DNA of 64,000 nucleotides from Rikenellaceae bacterium (GCA_017463585.1 JAFTOX010000003.1:186001-250000); one strand, 5' to 3'; numbered from the stretch's first letter, positions 16,462 to 26,333 are shown. Made by a program: numbers and translations. Notes: generated by a model not told the origin, from the sequence alone.

Positions 16462-17247
16462 ATGAAAAAACTTTTTGCAACAATTTTGACCTTTGCAGCT
16501 CTTTCGGCTGCGACGACGGTTATGGCAGGCAACGTCGTAACAGAAACCTATCCGATCAAGAGCGACTACACCGCGATTTCGGTCACGAATATGATCGAAG
16601 TGGTGTTGTTGGACGCTCCAAAGAACTCGATTCGTGTCGAGGCTGACGAGCGATTGATGCCTTATTTGCAGATTGTCGTTAAGAACGGAGTGCTGGTGTT
16701 GAACTTTGACGATCATCGCGAGGTGGAACGTATACGTAAGCGCAATATAAATCTTGCAGATACTCGTATCTACGTTTCAGCACGTGGCGTCGATACATTT
16801 ACAGCGTCGGGTATGTCTGAGTTTGAGGCCGATATGCCGATCGCAGCCAGCACGATAACAATCAGCGCTTCGGGAATGTCTTCGATTGATTTTGAGAGGG
16901 TAGAGTGCAAAACCTTCTCGCTCTCGATTTCGGGTAAGACCGAGGTCGATGCTCAACTTCAAGCCGATAAATGTGATCTCTCGGTGTCGGGAATGTCGGA
17001 GGTCGATCTCGAAGGTCGCACCGACCGCCTCTCGCTTAGATTGAGCGGAATGAGCGAGGTGTCGCTTGATGAACTGCACGCTCGCACGGCAGAGGTTTAC
17101 GTGTCGGGAATGAGCGAGGCTGAGGTGAATGCGTCGGAGAGTATTACGGGTGGCGTCAGTGGTATGAGCGACCTGACAACTTTTGGCTCGGCTAATGTGA
17201 ATATATCAACCAGTGGCGGCTCGTCGCACAAACACGTGAAGAAATAG
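16462..17247 (+). CDS. GIN-domain (DUF2807) secreted protein (261 aa)
   Basis: A signal peptide covers about residues 1-22 (cleavage after TTVMA). The rest is a DUF2807 right-handed beta-helix, predicted to lie in the periplasm or at the surface. The turn motif SGMSE or a close variant recurs about every 20 residues between 120 and 250, marking the coils. The C-terminus ends in Ser/His/Lys (SSHKHVKK). The window contains a second DUF2807 gene at 53073. Family function is unproven. Confidence 0.88.
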   Translation: MKKLFATILTFAALSAATTVMAGNVVTETYPIKSDYTAISVTNMIEVVLLDAPKNSIRVEADERLMPYLQIVVKNGVLVLNFDDHREVERIRKRNINLADTRIYVSARGVDTFTASGMSEFEADMPIAASTITISASGMSSIDFERVECKTFSLSISGKTEVDAQLQADKCDLSVSGMSEVDLEGRTDRLSLRLSGMSEVSLDELHARTAEVYVSGMSEAEVNASESITGGVSGMSDLTTFGSANVNISTSGGSSHKHVKK

Positions 17248-17275
17248 CATTTTGATAGCCAATTTACGCACACAA

Positions 17276-17309
17276 GCAAGACTCTCCGAAACGGGGGTCT
17301 TGCTTTTTT
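17276..17309 (+). terminator. Terminator of the DUF2807 gene
   Basis: GCAAGAC and GTCTTGC pair, followed by TTTTTT. Confidence 0.85.
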
Positions 17310-17344
17310 ATATGGATATATGGTGAGCTATCGGAAAAAATTAG

Positions 17345-17352
17345 TATCTTTG
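17345..17352 (+). promoter_or_regulatory. -7 promoter box of mutS (TATCTTTG)
   Basis: Perfect TAnnTTTG. It ends 14 bases before the mutS ATG, so the leader is very short. Confidence 0.6.
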
Positions 17353-17366
17353 CTTGTTAATTACTA

Positions 17367-20066
17367 ATGCAGACCGACGTGGCTAAGAAAGAGAAGACAC
17401 AAGAGAAAAAATATGTCGAAACCCCGCTGATGAAGCAGTATTATCAGTTCAAATCGCAACACCCCGATGCGATATTGCTCTTCCGTGTGGGCGATTTCTA
17501 CGAAACATTTGGCGATGACGCGATTAAGGCAAGCTCGATTCTGGGCATAACTCTCACGCGACGTGCCAACGGATCGGCTTCGTCGGTCGAATTGGCAGGC
17601 TTCCCTCACCACGCATTGGACACCTATCTGCCAAAGTTGGTGCGAGCAGGCGAGCGTGTGGCAATCTGCGAGCAGCTGGAAGACCCGAAATTGGCCAAAA
17701 CAATCGTCAAACGCGGTATTATCGAGTTGGTTACACCGGGCGTTGTCTTGGGCGATAACGTGCTGGCGGGCAAGGAGAATACCTTCTTGGCGGCGGTCTA
17801 TTTCGGCAAGCAGCAGGTGGGCGTTGCATTCCTTGATATCTCGACAGGCGAATTCTATGTGGCCGAGGGCGATGTGTCGTACGTCGATAAATTGCTCTCG
17901 AATCTTGCTCCGAAGGAGGTGATCTATCAACGTGGTGCTGACGATCGTTTTCAGTCGTCGTTCGGTACACGTTACTATACCTATCGTCTTGATGAGTGGG
18001 TATTCTCGGAAGATGTCAATCGCGGCAAACTATGCGAGCAGTTTGGAACGACCTCACTTAAAGGTTTCGGTATCGAGCAGATGCACGAAGGTGTGTCGGC
18101 TGCGGGTGCGATTCTCCACTATTTGGAATACACCGAGCACCGCGACACGAGCCACGTTGCCTCGATTTCGCGTATCGACCGCGAGGAGTATGTCTGGATT
18201 GATAAATTCTCGATCCGCAACCTCGAACTCTTTTCGTCAAATTCGGGTCGTGAGCGTAGCGGTTTTGTCGATGTAATCGACCGCACGCTGTCGCCGATGG
18301 GTAGCCGAATGTTGAAGCGTTGGGTTGCTATGCCATTGCTGTCGGTTGAGCGAATCAACCGTCGCCTGGACGTGGTAGAACACTTTGTTAAGAATGGCGC
18401 TGAGGCGGACGATATGCGTGATCAGATCTCGTCGGTGGGCGATGTGGAGCGTATCGGTTCGCGTATTGCAGCACGTCGAGTGTTGCCGCGCGAGATTGTT
18501 CAGTTGCGCAATGCACTCGACGCTATTACGCAGTTGCGTGAGCAGTTGCAAAGTAGTGGAAATGCTCAACTTGCGCAGTTGGCCGAGTCGATCGATACAA
18601 TGGCCGAAGTGCGTGAACGTATTGCTACACAGGTATATCCCGATCCTCAGAACAACAATATAATGAAGGGTGGGGTGATTGCCGACGGTGTCGATATGGA
18701 GCTTGACGACCTGCGTCGCGTGGCTCTGCACGGCAAAGATGTGTTGGCGTCGATTCAGCGTCGCGAGAGTGAGGCGACGGGTATACCTTCGCTCAAAATC
18801 AGCTATAACAACGTCTTTGGTTACTATATCGAGGTGCGCAACGCGCATAAGGACAAGGTGCCTGAGGGCTGGATTCGCAAACAGACGCTGACTGCGGCCG
18901 AGCGATATATTACGGCCGAGTTGAAAGAGTACGAGGAGAAGATTCTCGGTGCCGAAGAGAAGATTTTGGCGATCGAACAGCGTATCTATGCCGAGTTGAT
19001 TGAGTATCTCGATGGTTGGCTCAAACAGTTGCAGCGTAACGCCTCGATAGTGGCACAAATTGATTGTCTGTTGTCGTTTGCGCGTATTGCAGCCGAGCGA
19101 GGTTACAACCGCCCGACACTCGACGATAGTCGCGTGATTGACATCAAGGCGGGTCGCCACCCCGTGATCGAAACCCTTATGCCCGTAGGCGAGGAGTATA
19201 TCCCCAATGACACCTATCTCGACAACGAGAAACAGCAGATAATGATGATCACCGGACCCAATATGTCGGGTAAGTCGGCGCTGTTGCGACAGACTGCATT
19301 GATCGTGCTGATGGCGCAGATGGGATCGTTCGTACCTGCACGGTCGGCGCGTATTGGTGTTGTGGATAAGATATTTACGCGTGTCGGTGCGTCGGATAAT
19401 ATATCGCAGGGCGAATCGACATTTATGGTCGAGATGCTCGAATCGGCCTCGATCCTGAACAATATTTCGGATCGTAGTCTTGTGCTGCTCGACGAGATCG
19501 GTCGCGGCACGAGTACCTACGACGGTATCTCGATTGCGTGGGCGATGGTCGAGTATTTGCACAATAACCCCACGGCGCACGCTCGCACGCTGTTTGCTAC
19601 TCACTATCACGAACTTAACGAGATGGAGCAGATGTGCCAACGCGTTAAGAACTATCACGTTTCGGTCAAGGAGATCGATCGCACGATTGTCTTTTTGCGC
19701 AAGTTGGAGCGGGGTGGTACGGAGCACTCGTTTGGTATTCATGTGGCGAAGATGGCCGGTATGCCGCGCTCGATTGTCGATCGTGCCGAGGAGATCCTGC
19801 GCAACCTCGAATTGGTCTATGGTAATAACGAGATCGTGCCGAGCAGTAGCCCCACGCGTCGCAAGAAATCGGCAAAGGCAAATGCTGCTGCAACGGTACG
19901 CACGGCAGCCGAGAGTACTCCGAGCGTTCAACTCAGTATGTTCCAACTTGACGATCCCGTACTGATTCAGATTCGTGATCAGATCAAGGGTATCGACATC
20001 AATTCGCTGACTCCGCTCGAAGCTCTCAATAAACTGAATGAAATCAAAAAGATTACGGGAATTTAA
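17367..20066 (+). CDS. mutS: DNA mismatch repair ATPase MutS (899 aa)
   Basis: It recognises mismatches and starts repair with MutL. Domain I carries the mismatch-contact motif VGDFYETF (about residue 45). The connector, lever and clamp domains follow. The ATPase has Walker [15 protein letters not shown] (about 630), the [12 protein letters not shown]alker B/signature region (about 707), and [10 protein letters not shown]. The C-terminal tail ends in [16 protein letters not shown], the tetramer-forming element. Length is typical of Bacteroidetes MutS1. It has its own promoter and a terminator at 20088. Confidence 0.98.
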   Translation: MQTDVAKKEKTQEKKYVETPLMKQYYQFKSQHPDAILLFRVGDFYETFGDDAIKASSILGITLTRRANGSASSVELAGFPHHALDTYLPKLVRAGERVAICEQLEDPKLAKTIVKRGIIELVTPGVVLGDNVLAGKENTFLAAVYFGKQQVGVAFLDISTGEFYVAEGDVSYVDKLLSNLAPKEVIYQRGADDRFQSSFGTRYYTYRLDEWVFSEDVNRGKLCEQFGTTSLKGFGIEQMHEGVSAAGAILHYLEYTEHRDTSHVASISRIDREEYVWIDKFSIRNLELFSSNSGRERSGFVDVIDRTLSPMGSRMLKRWVAMPLLSVERINRRLDVVEHFVKNGAEADDMRDQISSVGDVERIGSRIAARRVLPREIVQLRNALDAITQLREQLQSSGNAQLAQLAESIDTMAEVRERIATQVYPDPQNNNIMKGGVIADGVDMELDDLRRVALHGKDVLASIQRRESEATGIPSLKISYNNVFGYYIEVRNAHKDKVPEGWIRKQTLTAAERYITAELKEYEEKILGAEEKILAIEQRIYAELIEYLDGWLKQLQRNASIVAQIDCLLSFARIAAERGYNRPTLDDSRVIDIKAGRHPVIETLMPVGEEYIPNDTYLDNEKQQIMMITGPNMSGKSALLRQTALIVLMAQMGSFVPARSARIGVVDKIFTRVGASDNISQGESTFMVEMLESASILNNISDRSLVLLDEIGRGTSTYDGISIAWAMVEYLHNNPTAHARTLFATHYHELNEMEQMCQRVKNYHVSVKEIDRTIVFLRKLERGGTEHSFGIHVAKMAGMPRSIVDRAEEILRNLELVYGNNEIVPSSSPTRRKKSAKANAAATVRTAAESTPSVQLSMFQLDDPVLIQIRDQIKGIDINSLTPLEALNKLNEIKKITGI

Positions 20067-20087
20067 TAGAGTTCTCGATAGCTAATA

Positions 20088-20119
20088 AACGCAATCCTCC
20101 ACGCAGGGTTGCGTTTTTT
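20088..20119 (+). terminator. Terminator of mutS
   Basis: AACGCAA and TTGCGTT flank a short loop and lead into TTTTTTG. Confidence 0.85.
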
Positions 20120-20143
20120 GTTTGTAGAATCGGATAAATTGTG

Positions 20144-20151
20144 TAATTTTG
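20144..20151 (+). promoter_or_regulatory. -7 promoter box of a structured RNA (TAATTTTG)
   Basis: It matches TAnnTTTG and places a transcript start near 20158, about 20 bases before the first stem of the folded RNA. Confidence 0.5.
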
Positions 20152-20157
20152 TTCTGA

Positions 20158-20360
20158 CATATTAATAAATACACGGAAGGTGTAGCTTATTCTCGCTAAA
20201 CGAACGTAGGAAATTCGATTTTGAGAAGAGATTGGCTAACAACTTGCCGCGTCATATCCTTATATGGGTTATGGCGTGGGGCTGTTACTTGTTTTATTCT
20301 CAATGGTTTCCTACGACCAGTTTAGCTAAAATGAGTCTTCGGCACCACGCTTTCTTTTTG
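20158..20360 (+). ncRNA. Long rod-like structured RNA (6S-like candidate or leader)
   Basis: The stretch folds into one long nested rod: GGTGT (20179) with GCACC (20342); GCTAAAC (20195) with GTTTAGC (20320); CGTAGGAAA (20205) with TTTCCTACG (20307); TTGAGAA (20221) with TTCTCAA (20297); CCGCGTCATA (20247) with TATGGCGTGG (20270), using two G-T pairs. An internal bubble separates the outermost stem from the rest, and CTTTCTTTTT follows at 20350. The length and bubble-in-a-rod layout recall 6S RNA. It could instead be the leader of the lipoprotein gene at 20403. Confidence 0.5.
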
Positions 20361-20402
20361 GATAAATGTTGCTGAGGTGCGGGCAGCGCAAAACTAAATC
20401 AA

Positions 20403-20771
20403 ATGAAGAGATTGATTATGGCAGTTGTAGTCGTGCTTTTGACTATGCTGGTTGGGTGTGGTCATTCGTTTTATCCGACTGACAACCACAATGTTGCAAC
20501 AACAAATGTAAACATTGGCGAGGGCAATTTCCACGTCGTTGGTATGGCAGAGGGTAAGGCAAGTGCCACGTACGTATTGGGTATTGGAGGCTTGTCGAGA
20601 AGGGCGGTCAAATCAAATGCCTATGCCGAAATGGTTCAAAATGCAAATCTGCAAGGTTCGCAAATGATTGTAAATGCCACAATTGAGACTAAGACCCGTG
20701 GTTTGGCTCCGTTTGTAGTAACGCACGAAGTGAAATATCACGGTTTAATAATTGAATTTGACAAAGAATAG
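20403..20771 (+). CDS. Small lipoprotein, DUF6567-like (122 aa)
   Basis: A lipoprotein signal ends in MLVGCG (Cys at residue 19). The mature part has VVGMAEGKASATYVLGIGGLSRRAV, split as VVGMAEGKASATYVLGIGG and SRRAVKSNAYAEM, followed by strands ending in VVTHEVKYHGLIIEF. I associate this with the DUF6567 family of Bacteroidetes lipoproteins. Function unknown, location envelope. It follows the structured RNA by about 40 bases and is closed by a bidirectional terminator. Confidence 0.7.
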   Translation: MKRLIMAVVVVLLTMLVGCGHSFYPTDNHNVATTNVNIGEGNFHVVGMAEGKASATYVLGIGGLSRRAVKSNAYAEMVQNANLQGSQMIVNATIETKTRGLAPFVVTHEVKYHGLIIEFDKE

Positions 20772-20782
20772 TCAGCCAATAC

Positions 20783-20818
20783 AAAAAAGCGAAGGTCGTT
20801 GGCCTTCGCTTTTTTTAT
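20783..20818. terminator. Bidirectional terminator between the lipoprotein gene and udk
   Basis: GCGAAGG (20789-20795) and CCTTCGC (20803-20809) are flanked by A6 and T7, so it works in both directions for the converging genes. Confidence 0.88.
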
Positions 20819-20833
20819 TTCATTTATTGTGAA

Positions 20834-21448
20834 TTATCGAATCAACGAACGGATATTTTCGATCAACATTGAAACTGCTACCGAGTTGAAACCGCCCTCG
20901 GGGATAATCACGTCAGCATACTTTTTGCTCGGCTCGACGAACTCCTCGTGCATCGGCTTGACCGTCGTAACATACTGATCAATAACCGACTGCATCGTGC
21001 GACCACGATCGCAAACATCGCGCAAAATACGGCGTGCCAAACGCAAATCAGCGTCAGTATCGACAAACACTTTGATATCCATCATATCGCGCAGCTCCTT
21101 ATTCTCGAAGATCAAAATACCATCGACAATAATCACACGCGAGGGCTTCACCAAAACGGTCTCCTCCATACGATTGTGCTCGACAAACGAATATACGGGG
21201 TGCTCGATAGGCACGTTGTTCTTCAATGCCTTCAAGTGCTCGACCAACATCTGCGTATCGAACGCCTGCGGGTGGTCGTAGTTGAGCTTCGTGCGCTCCT
21301 CGTAGGTCAGTTCGTTGTGCGCCTTATAGTAGAAATCGTGGCAGAGGGTTACAACGTCGTCGCCCTCAAATGCCTCGCGCAGTCGCTTTACCAATGTACT
21401 CTTGCCAGAGCCCGTTCCGCCGGCAACTCCAATGATCGTTACGTTCAT
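20834..21448 (-). CDS. udk: Uridine kinase (204 aa)
   Basis: It phosphorylates uridine and cytidine in pyrimidine salvage. The Walker A motif GVAGGTGSGKSTL is at residues 7-19. Then come the nucleoside-binding HDFYYKAH (about 40), NYDHPQAFDT, the lid HPVYSFVEHNR, and DGILIFENKELRDMMDIKVFVD, given as DGILIFE and DIKVFVDTDADLRLARR. Length is normal. It lies 90 bases downstream of gyrB, with a gyrB terminator in between. Confidence 0.96.
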   Translation of the reverse strand: MNVTIIGVAGGTGSGKSTLVKRLREAFEGDDVVTLCHDFYYKAHNELTYEERTKLNYDHPQAFDTQMLVEHLKALKNNVPIEHPVYSFVEHNRMEETVLVKPSRVIIVDGILIFENKELRDMMDIKVFVDTDADLRLARRILRDVCDRGRTMQSVIDQYVTTVKPMHEEFVEPSKKYADVIIPEGGFNSVAVSMLIENIRSLIR

Positions 21449-21479
21449 AATGGGGTAGTGTTTAGTTTGTTATTATATG

Positions 21480-21522
21480 AAAAGATTGGAAACTCCACAT
21501 CGTAGCGGGCGTTCCCAATCTC
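21480..21522 (-). terminator. Terminator of gyrB
   Basis: AGATTGGGAA pairs with TTTCCAATCT on the minus strand (one G-T), followed by TTTCATAT. Confidence 0.65.
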
Positions 21523-21538
21523 TCATTGTCAATAGTTG

Positions 21539-23500
21539 TTAAGCGTCAATATTTGCGTAGCGAGCGTTCTTCTCGATGAACTCACGGCGAGGAGGTACAT
21601 CGTCGCCCATCAACATCGAGAAAATGCGGTCAGCCTCAGCTGCATTTTCGATCGTAACCTGACGCAAGATACGTGTTTCGGGATTCATCGTAGTCTCCCA
21701 CAACTGCTCGGCATTCATCTCACCAAGACCTTTGTAACGCTGTACGTGCAAACCCTTGCCGCCCAGCTCAGCCGAGATAGCGTCGCGCTCCTCGTCGGTC
21801 CAGCAGTAGCGCTGTACGTTACCCTTCTTAACCATATAGAGGGGCGGGGTAGCGATATAGATATGACCATTCTCAATCAGAGCCTTCATCTTGCGGAAGA
21901 AGAAAGTCAGCATAAGCGTCGCGATATGGCTACCATCGACGTCGGCATCGGTCATAATGATAATCTTGTCGTAGCGCAATTTTTCGAGGTTCAGAGCCTT
22001 GTTATCCTCCTCAGTGCCAATCGTAACACCCAGAGCGATAAACATATTCTTGATCTCCTCGTTTTCCCACATCTTATGCTCCTGAGCCTTCTCGATATTC
22101 AGAATCTTACCGCGCAGAGGCATAATTGCTTGGAACTGACGGTCGCGGCCCTGCTTAGCAGTACCACCTGCCGAATCACCCTCGACGAAGAAGATCTCGG
22201 CAATCGAACGGTCGCGGCTCGAACAGTCGGCCAACTTACCCGGCAGACCCGAACCCGACAGCGGAGTCTTACGCTGCACCAACTCGCGTGCGTGGCGAGC
22301 GGCGTGGCGTGCCGTAGCCGCCAAAATCACCTTCTGCACAATCGCACGAGCGTCCTTCGGGTGCTCCTCCAAATATTGCGACAGAGCCAGCGAAACGGCT
22401 GCATCAACCGACGCAATCACCTCGCTATTACCCAACTTAGTCTTGGTCTGACCCTCGAACTGAGGCTCGGCAACCTTCACCGAGATAACCGCAGTCAAGC
22501 CCTCGCGGAAGTCATCACCACTGATGTCGAACTTCAACTTGGCCAACATACCCGACTCATCTGCATACTTTTTCAGCGTGCGGGTCAGAGCGCGGCGGAA
22601 ACCGGTGAGGTGGGTACCGCCCTCGATCGTGTTGATATTATTTACATACGAATGTACATTCTCCGAGAATGAGTTGTTGTACTGCATAGCAACCTCGACG
22701 GGTACGCCATCGCGCTCGGTGTCGATATAGATCACCGACTCGATCAGCGTCTCGCCACGTGTAGCGTCAAGATACTTGACAAACTCCTTCAAACCATCGT
22801 GCGAATAGAAGGTTTCGCTACGGAACTCACCATTCTCGTCCTGCTGGCGACGGTCGGTCAAAATCAGCTTGATACCCTTGTTCAGGTATGCCAACTCGCG
22901 CAGACGTGCTGCCAGAATATCGTACTTATACTCGGTTGTGATAAAGATATCGCCGTCGGGCTTGAATGTTACGATCGTACCCGTAGTGTCGATCTGACCC
23001 ACAACCTCCATTGTCGAGGTGGGCTTACCCTTGCTATACGACTGACGATAGATATTGCCGTTGCGGTGCACCTCAGCCACCAACTTGACCGAAAGTGCAT
23101 TCACGCACGATACACCGACACCGTGCAGACCACCCGATACTTTATAGCTATCTTTATTGAATTTACCGCCGGCGTGCAGCACCGTAAGCACAACTTCGAG
23201 AGCCGACTTGCCCTCTTTCTCGTGCATATCGGTGGGGATACCTCGACCGTTGTCCTCGACTGTGATCGAGTCGTCCTCGTTGATGGTTACCTTGATATCG
23301 GTGCAATAGCCCGCCAGAGCCTCGTCGATCGAGTTGTCGACAACCTCATAAACCAAGTGGTGCAGACCCTTCTCGCCCACATCACCAATATACATTGCGG
23401 GTCTTTTGCGAACTGCTTCAAGACCTTCCAACACCTGAATACTGGAAGCTGAATACTCCTCCTCGGCGTGTTGCTTTACGTTTTCCAAATCGTTGTTCAT
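21539..23500 (-). CDS. gyrB: DNA gyrase subunit B (653 aa)
   Basis: The ATPase subunit of gyrase supplies ATP-driven supercoiling. It has the GHKL ATPase (YIGDVGEKGLHHLVYEVVDNSIDEA, split as YIGDVGEKGLHHLVYE and VVDNSIDEAL; GGLHGVGVSCVNALS), the transducer domain, and a TOPRIM domain with EGDSAGG and MTDADVDGSHI. The C-terminus has RYKGLGEMNAEQLWETTMNP, given as RYKGLGEMN and LWETTMNPETR. GyrB rather than ParE by the N-terminus and YCTDIKV region. A promoter region lies in 23501-23609. Confidence 0.97.
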   Translation of the reverse strand: MNNDLENVKQHAEEEYSASSIQVLEGLEAVRKRPAMYIGDVGEKGLHHLVYEVVDNSIDEALAGYCTDIKVTINEDDSITVEDNGRGIPTDMHEKEGKSALEVVLTVLHAGGKFNKDSYKVSGGLHGVGVSCVNALSVKLVAEVHRNGNIYRQSYSKGKPTSTMEVVGQIDTTGTIVTFKPDGDIFITTEYKYDILAARLRELAYLNKGIKLILTDRRQQDENGEFRSETFYSHDGLKEFVKYLDATRGETLIESVIYIDTERDGVPVEVAMQYNNSFSENVHSYVNNINTIEGGTHLTGFRRALTRTLKKYADESGMLAKLKFDISGDDFREGLTAVISVKVAEPQFEGQTKTKLGNSEVIASVDAAVSLALSQYLEEHPKDARAIVQKVILAATARHAARHARELVQRKTPLSGSGLPGKLADCSSRDRSIAEIFFVEGDSAGGTAKQGRDRQFQAIMPLRGKILNIEKAQEHKMWENEEIKNMFIALGVTIGTEEDNKALNLEKLRYDKIIIMTDADVDGSHIATLMLTFFFRKMKALIENGHIYIATPPLYMVKKGNVQRYCWTDEERDAISAELGGKGLHVQRYKGLGEMNAEQLWETTMNPETRILRQVTIENAAEADRIFSMLMGDDVPPRREFIEKNARYANIDA

Positions 23501-23609
23501 TGTTGATCAAATAATTCCTGCAAATTTACGATTTATTTCGCAATTCAACAACTTTCAACGACCAAAAAAACTCCGATTTTGCACCAAAAATCACTTTTTT
23601 TCGTCCGTT

Positions 23610-24254
23610 TCACTCAACCTCTTCGACCGTTATGTCGGGATTGGTATGCAGGATCTCGATAAAACCCTCTTCGTCATTACCAACCAGCGATCGTACTACG
23701 ATCGCAACGCGGTATCCCTCAGCCCTATCCAAGCGACTCATATCGTACGACAGGATCTGATAGCCCACCTTTTTCAAGTCGAAATAGACCGACTGTGCCG
23801 TCTGCTTATCATTGACGAGTATCGAGATGTAGATGTGTCGCGCAGCGAACTTTTTGAAGAGATAACCAACCGCCTCTAATCCAATCAGCGTCAGTAGGGT
23901 AGCCGCTACCGCAATCGAATATAGCCCCGCACCTGCTGCCATACCGATACCCGCTGTTGCCCACAAACTCGCCGCCGTTGTCAGTCCGCGCACAACCTGC
24001 TTTTGGAAGATGATCGTTCCCGCTCCGATGAAACCGATACCGCTAACCACCTGCGCCGCCACACGACTGAAATCGACCTGCGTCGAATCACCGAATCCGT
24101 AGCGAGAAATGATCATAAAAAGCGCACTGCCCAATGCAACGAGAAAATGGGTTTTCAACCCCGCATCTTTTGCTCGATATTCGCGGTCGTAGCCAACGAC
24201 CGCAGCAAGCACACAAGCCACCGTCAGTCGTAAAATCAGATCCCAATCCATCAT
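23610..24254 (-). CDS. MgtC/SapB family membrane protein (214 aa)
   Basis: The N-terminal 140 residues form the MgtC membrane domain with about five helices. Signature elements are GYDREYRAKDAGLKTHFLVALGSALFM, split as GYDREYRAKDAGLKTH and LVALGSALFM, and VVSGIGFIGAGTI. The C-terminal 75 residues are a small ACT-like cytosolic domain. MgtC proteins influence magnesium and phosphate homeostasis and inhibit F-type ATPase in Salmonella; the role here is unknown. Two adjacent ATGs (24254 and 24251) are possible starts. Confidence 0.9.
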   Translation of the reverse strand: MMDWDLILRLTVACVLAAVVGYDREYRAKDAGLKTHFLVALGSALFMIISRYGFGDSTQVDFSRVAAQVVSGIGFIGAGTIIFQKQVVRGLTTAASLWATAGIGMAAGAGLYSIAVAATLLTLIGLEAVGYLFKKFAARHIYISILVNDKQTAQSVYFDLKKVGYQILSYDMSRLDRAEGYRVAIVVRSLVGNDEEGFIEILHTNPDITVEEVE

Positions 24255-24357
24255 TATAATTAACTGTTAATCCGCCCCCTCGCAAGCAAATATGGTGCAT
24301 TTAACTGCGAAAAGTGGTCGGAATGTTATATAATTTGCAAAAAGAAATAAGTTTTAC

Positions 24358-24365
24358 TATTTTTG
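24358..24365 (+). promoter_or_regulatory. -7 promoter box (TATTTTTG)
   Basis: It matches TAnnTTTG and lies 36 bases before the outer-membrane protein gene. Confidence 0.5.
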
Positions 24366-24400
24366 TAAATAATAATTAATAACTCAAATATCGAATAAAT

Positions 24401-24904
24401 ATGAAGAAAATTTTATTGGTTTTGGCGGTTGTGTTTGGTTTGAGCACGACGGCTATGGCTCAGCAGAAGGGCGACGCATTTATCGGTGGTGCAATCGGTT
24501 TCTCGGCAGGTACAGATCAATCTGCAAGTTTTGGTTTGGCAGTCGAGGGTGGTGGCTTTGTTGCCAATCGTTTGGCGCTGAGTGGTTCGGTGGCATATAA
24601 TTTAATTGGTGGCGAGATTCACGCCATTACCTTTAGTCCAAAGCTCTCTTACTATGCTCGTTTGGCTGATAAATTCTATTACACACCTGGTGTTAGCGTT
24701 GTTGGCGCATACGTTAATGTTGGAGGCGCTGATACGGGCGATGTAGGTATAGGTTTGGATTTAGCGGCATTCGAGTTTCGCCCGACACCGCACTTTGGTA
24801 TGAACATCAATCTGTTTTCGATGAGCGCGTTGTTTAACAATGGTTTTTCGTTCTCGGCAGATATGATGATGAATACCTCGGTTTCATTCCGCTACTATTT
24901 CTAA
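24401..24904 (+). CDS. Small outer-membrane beta-barrel protein (167 aa)
   Basis: A signal peptide ends after TTAMA (residue 20). The mature protein is a series of amphipathic strands rich in Gly, Ala and aromatics (AFIGGAIGFSAGT, SFGLAVEGGGFV, YYARLADKFYYTPG). The last residues, VSFRYYF, are the C-terminal aromatic signature read by the BAM complex. This fits an OmpW/OmpX-size eight-stranded barrel. Substrate or role unknown. Confidence 0.8.
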   Translation: MKKILLVLAVVFGLSTTAMAQQKGDAFIGGAIGFSAGTDQSASFGLAVEGGGFVANRLALSGSVAYNLIGGEIHAITFSPKLSYYARLADKFYYTPGVSVVGAYVNVGGADTGDVGIGLDLAAFEFRPTPHFGMNINLFSMSALFNNGFSFSADMMMNTSVSFRYYF

Positions 24905-24923
24905 ATCAACAACAAAACACAAT

Positions 24924-24953
24924 TGTGAATTATGAATTGTGAATTGTGAATTA
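24924..24953. repeat. Short tandem direct repeats (TGTGAATTA/TGAATTG)
   Basis: Four imperfect copies of TGTGAATT-like units follow one another directly after the barrel gene. Such AT-rich repeats are common between Bacteroidales genes. No function seen. Confidence 0.5.
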
Positions 24954-24957
24954 GGGA

Positions 24958-24995
24958 AAATAAAAACGCTCGGCACAAACCGAGCGTTTTTATTT
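24958..24995. terminator. Bidirectional terminator between the barrel gene and tmRNA
   Basis: AAAACGCTCGG and CCGAGCGTTTT pair, with A- and T-runs on both sides. Confidence 0.85.
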
Positions 24996-25003
24996 TCCTC
25001 TCT

Positions 25004-25407
<404 letters not shown>

Positions 25408-25447
25408 GAACTCTCGTTCGTTGGGTCGAACTGTTGTAATAACGCCG

Positions 25448-25455
25448 CAAAGATA
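25448..25455 (-). promoter_or_regulatory. -7 promoter box of tmRNA (TATCTTTG, minus strand)
   Basis: Perfect TAnnTTTG, about 40 bases upstream of the mature tmRNA 5' end. Confidence 0.65.
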
Positions 25456-25497
25456 GTGCATTTTCTTCGAAATATTGCGAAATCCGCACAAAAACAC

Positions 25498-25505
25498 TAT
25501 CTTTG
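25498..25505 (+). promoter_or_regulatory. -7 promoter box of ftsE (TATCTTTG)
   Basis: Perfect TAnnTTTG, 23 bases before the ftsE start. It stands back to back with the tmRNA promoter. Confidence 0.65.
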
Positions 25506-25527
25506 TTCTAAACTTTTACTTCGATAG

Positions 25528-26262
25528 ATGGAACAGAACAGTGTAATTTCACTCCGTGGAGTGTCAATATATCACACCGATCTCGGTTTTGGACCGAAGG
25601 CTGAGGAGCGCGCTATTAAGCAAGGCGAGCTGGTTTTGGCTGATGTAAATTTGGAGGTCGGTCGTGGCGAGTTAGTCTACTTGATCGGTCGCGTAGGTAG
25701 CGGCAAGTCAACGCTTTTGAAGACGCTCTACGCCGAGGTGTCGCTCTTGACGGGCGAGGGTAGTGTGGCGGGATTCGACCTACGCAAGTTACGTCGCAAG
25801 GATATTCCGCACCTGCGTCGCAAGATCGGTATCGTTTTCCAGGATTATCAGCTATTGAACGATCGCAACGTTTTCCAGAATCTCTACTTCGTAATGAAGG
25901 CCACGGGTTGGAAAAACGAGACCGATATGCGCCGTCGTGCCGATGAGGTGATGAAGTTGGTCGGCTTGGAGAACAAACTGCATAAAATGCCCTTCGAATT
26001 GTCAGGTGGCGAGCAGCAGCGATTGGTTATCGCCCGTGCTCTGCTCAATAGTCCCGAGGTGGTGCTGGCCGACGAACCTACGGGTAATCTTGACCCCGTT
26101 TCGGCTGAGGGTATTATGGAGCTATTCCGCAAGATTGTCGAGAGTGGCTGCTCGGTGGTGATGTCGACCCACAATACAAACATTTTGGAGGACTATCCTT
26201 CGCGTGCAATTCTCTTCTCGGGTGGACACATCAAAGAGGTGCAGATCGCAACTGAGGAATAA
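25528..26262 (+). CDS. ftsE: FtsE-like ABC ATPase (244 aa)
   Basis: The ATPase partner of FtsX, which in other bacteria activates peptidoglycan hydrolases at division. Walker A is GRVGSGKST (about 54), Q-loop FQDYQLLNDRNVFQNL, signature LSGGEQQRLVIARAL (about 154), Walker B VVLADEPTGNLD, and H-loop STHNTN. An insertion near residues 15-35 (LGFGPKAEERAIK) is unusual compared with E. coli but I believe it is seen in Bacteroidetes. No ftsX is next to it, so the partner is elsewhere. A LolD-type ATPase is the alternative. Confidence 0.85.
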   Translation: MEQNSVISLRGVSIYHTDLGFGPKAEERAIKQGELVLADVNLEVGRGELVYLIGRVGSGKSTLLKTLYAEVSLLTGEGSVAGFDLRKLRRKDIPHLRRKIGIVFQDYQLLNDRNVFQNLYFVMKATGWKNETDMRRRADEVMKLVGLENKLHKMPFELSGGEQQRLVIARALLNSPEVVLADEPTGNLDPVSAEGIMELFRKIVESGCSVVMSTHNTNILEDYPSRAILFSGGHIKEVQIATEE

Positions 26263-26281
26263 AAATAAAGCATTGCAAAAC

Positions 26282-26316
26282 AAAAGCGGGAACCCGAAAG
26301 GATTCCCGCTTTTTCG
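26282..26316. terminator. Bidirectional terminator between ftsE and the antiporter gene
   Basis: AAAGCGGGAA and TTCCCGCTTT pair with a short loop and flanking A- and T-runs. Confidence 0.85.
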
Positions 26317-26333
26317 TTTCCGCCTCGACTGAG

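Noticed and set aside
18237..19946. 569-aa antisense ORF inside mutS
   Set aside because: It is an open antisense frame caused by codon bias in mutS; the product is His/Arg-rich and has no domain.
21536..22672. 378-aa ORF antisense to gyrB
   Set aside because: A shadow of a strongly coding gene. No recognisable domain and no promoter.
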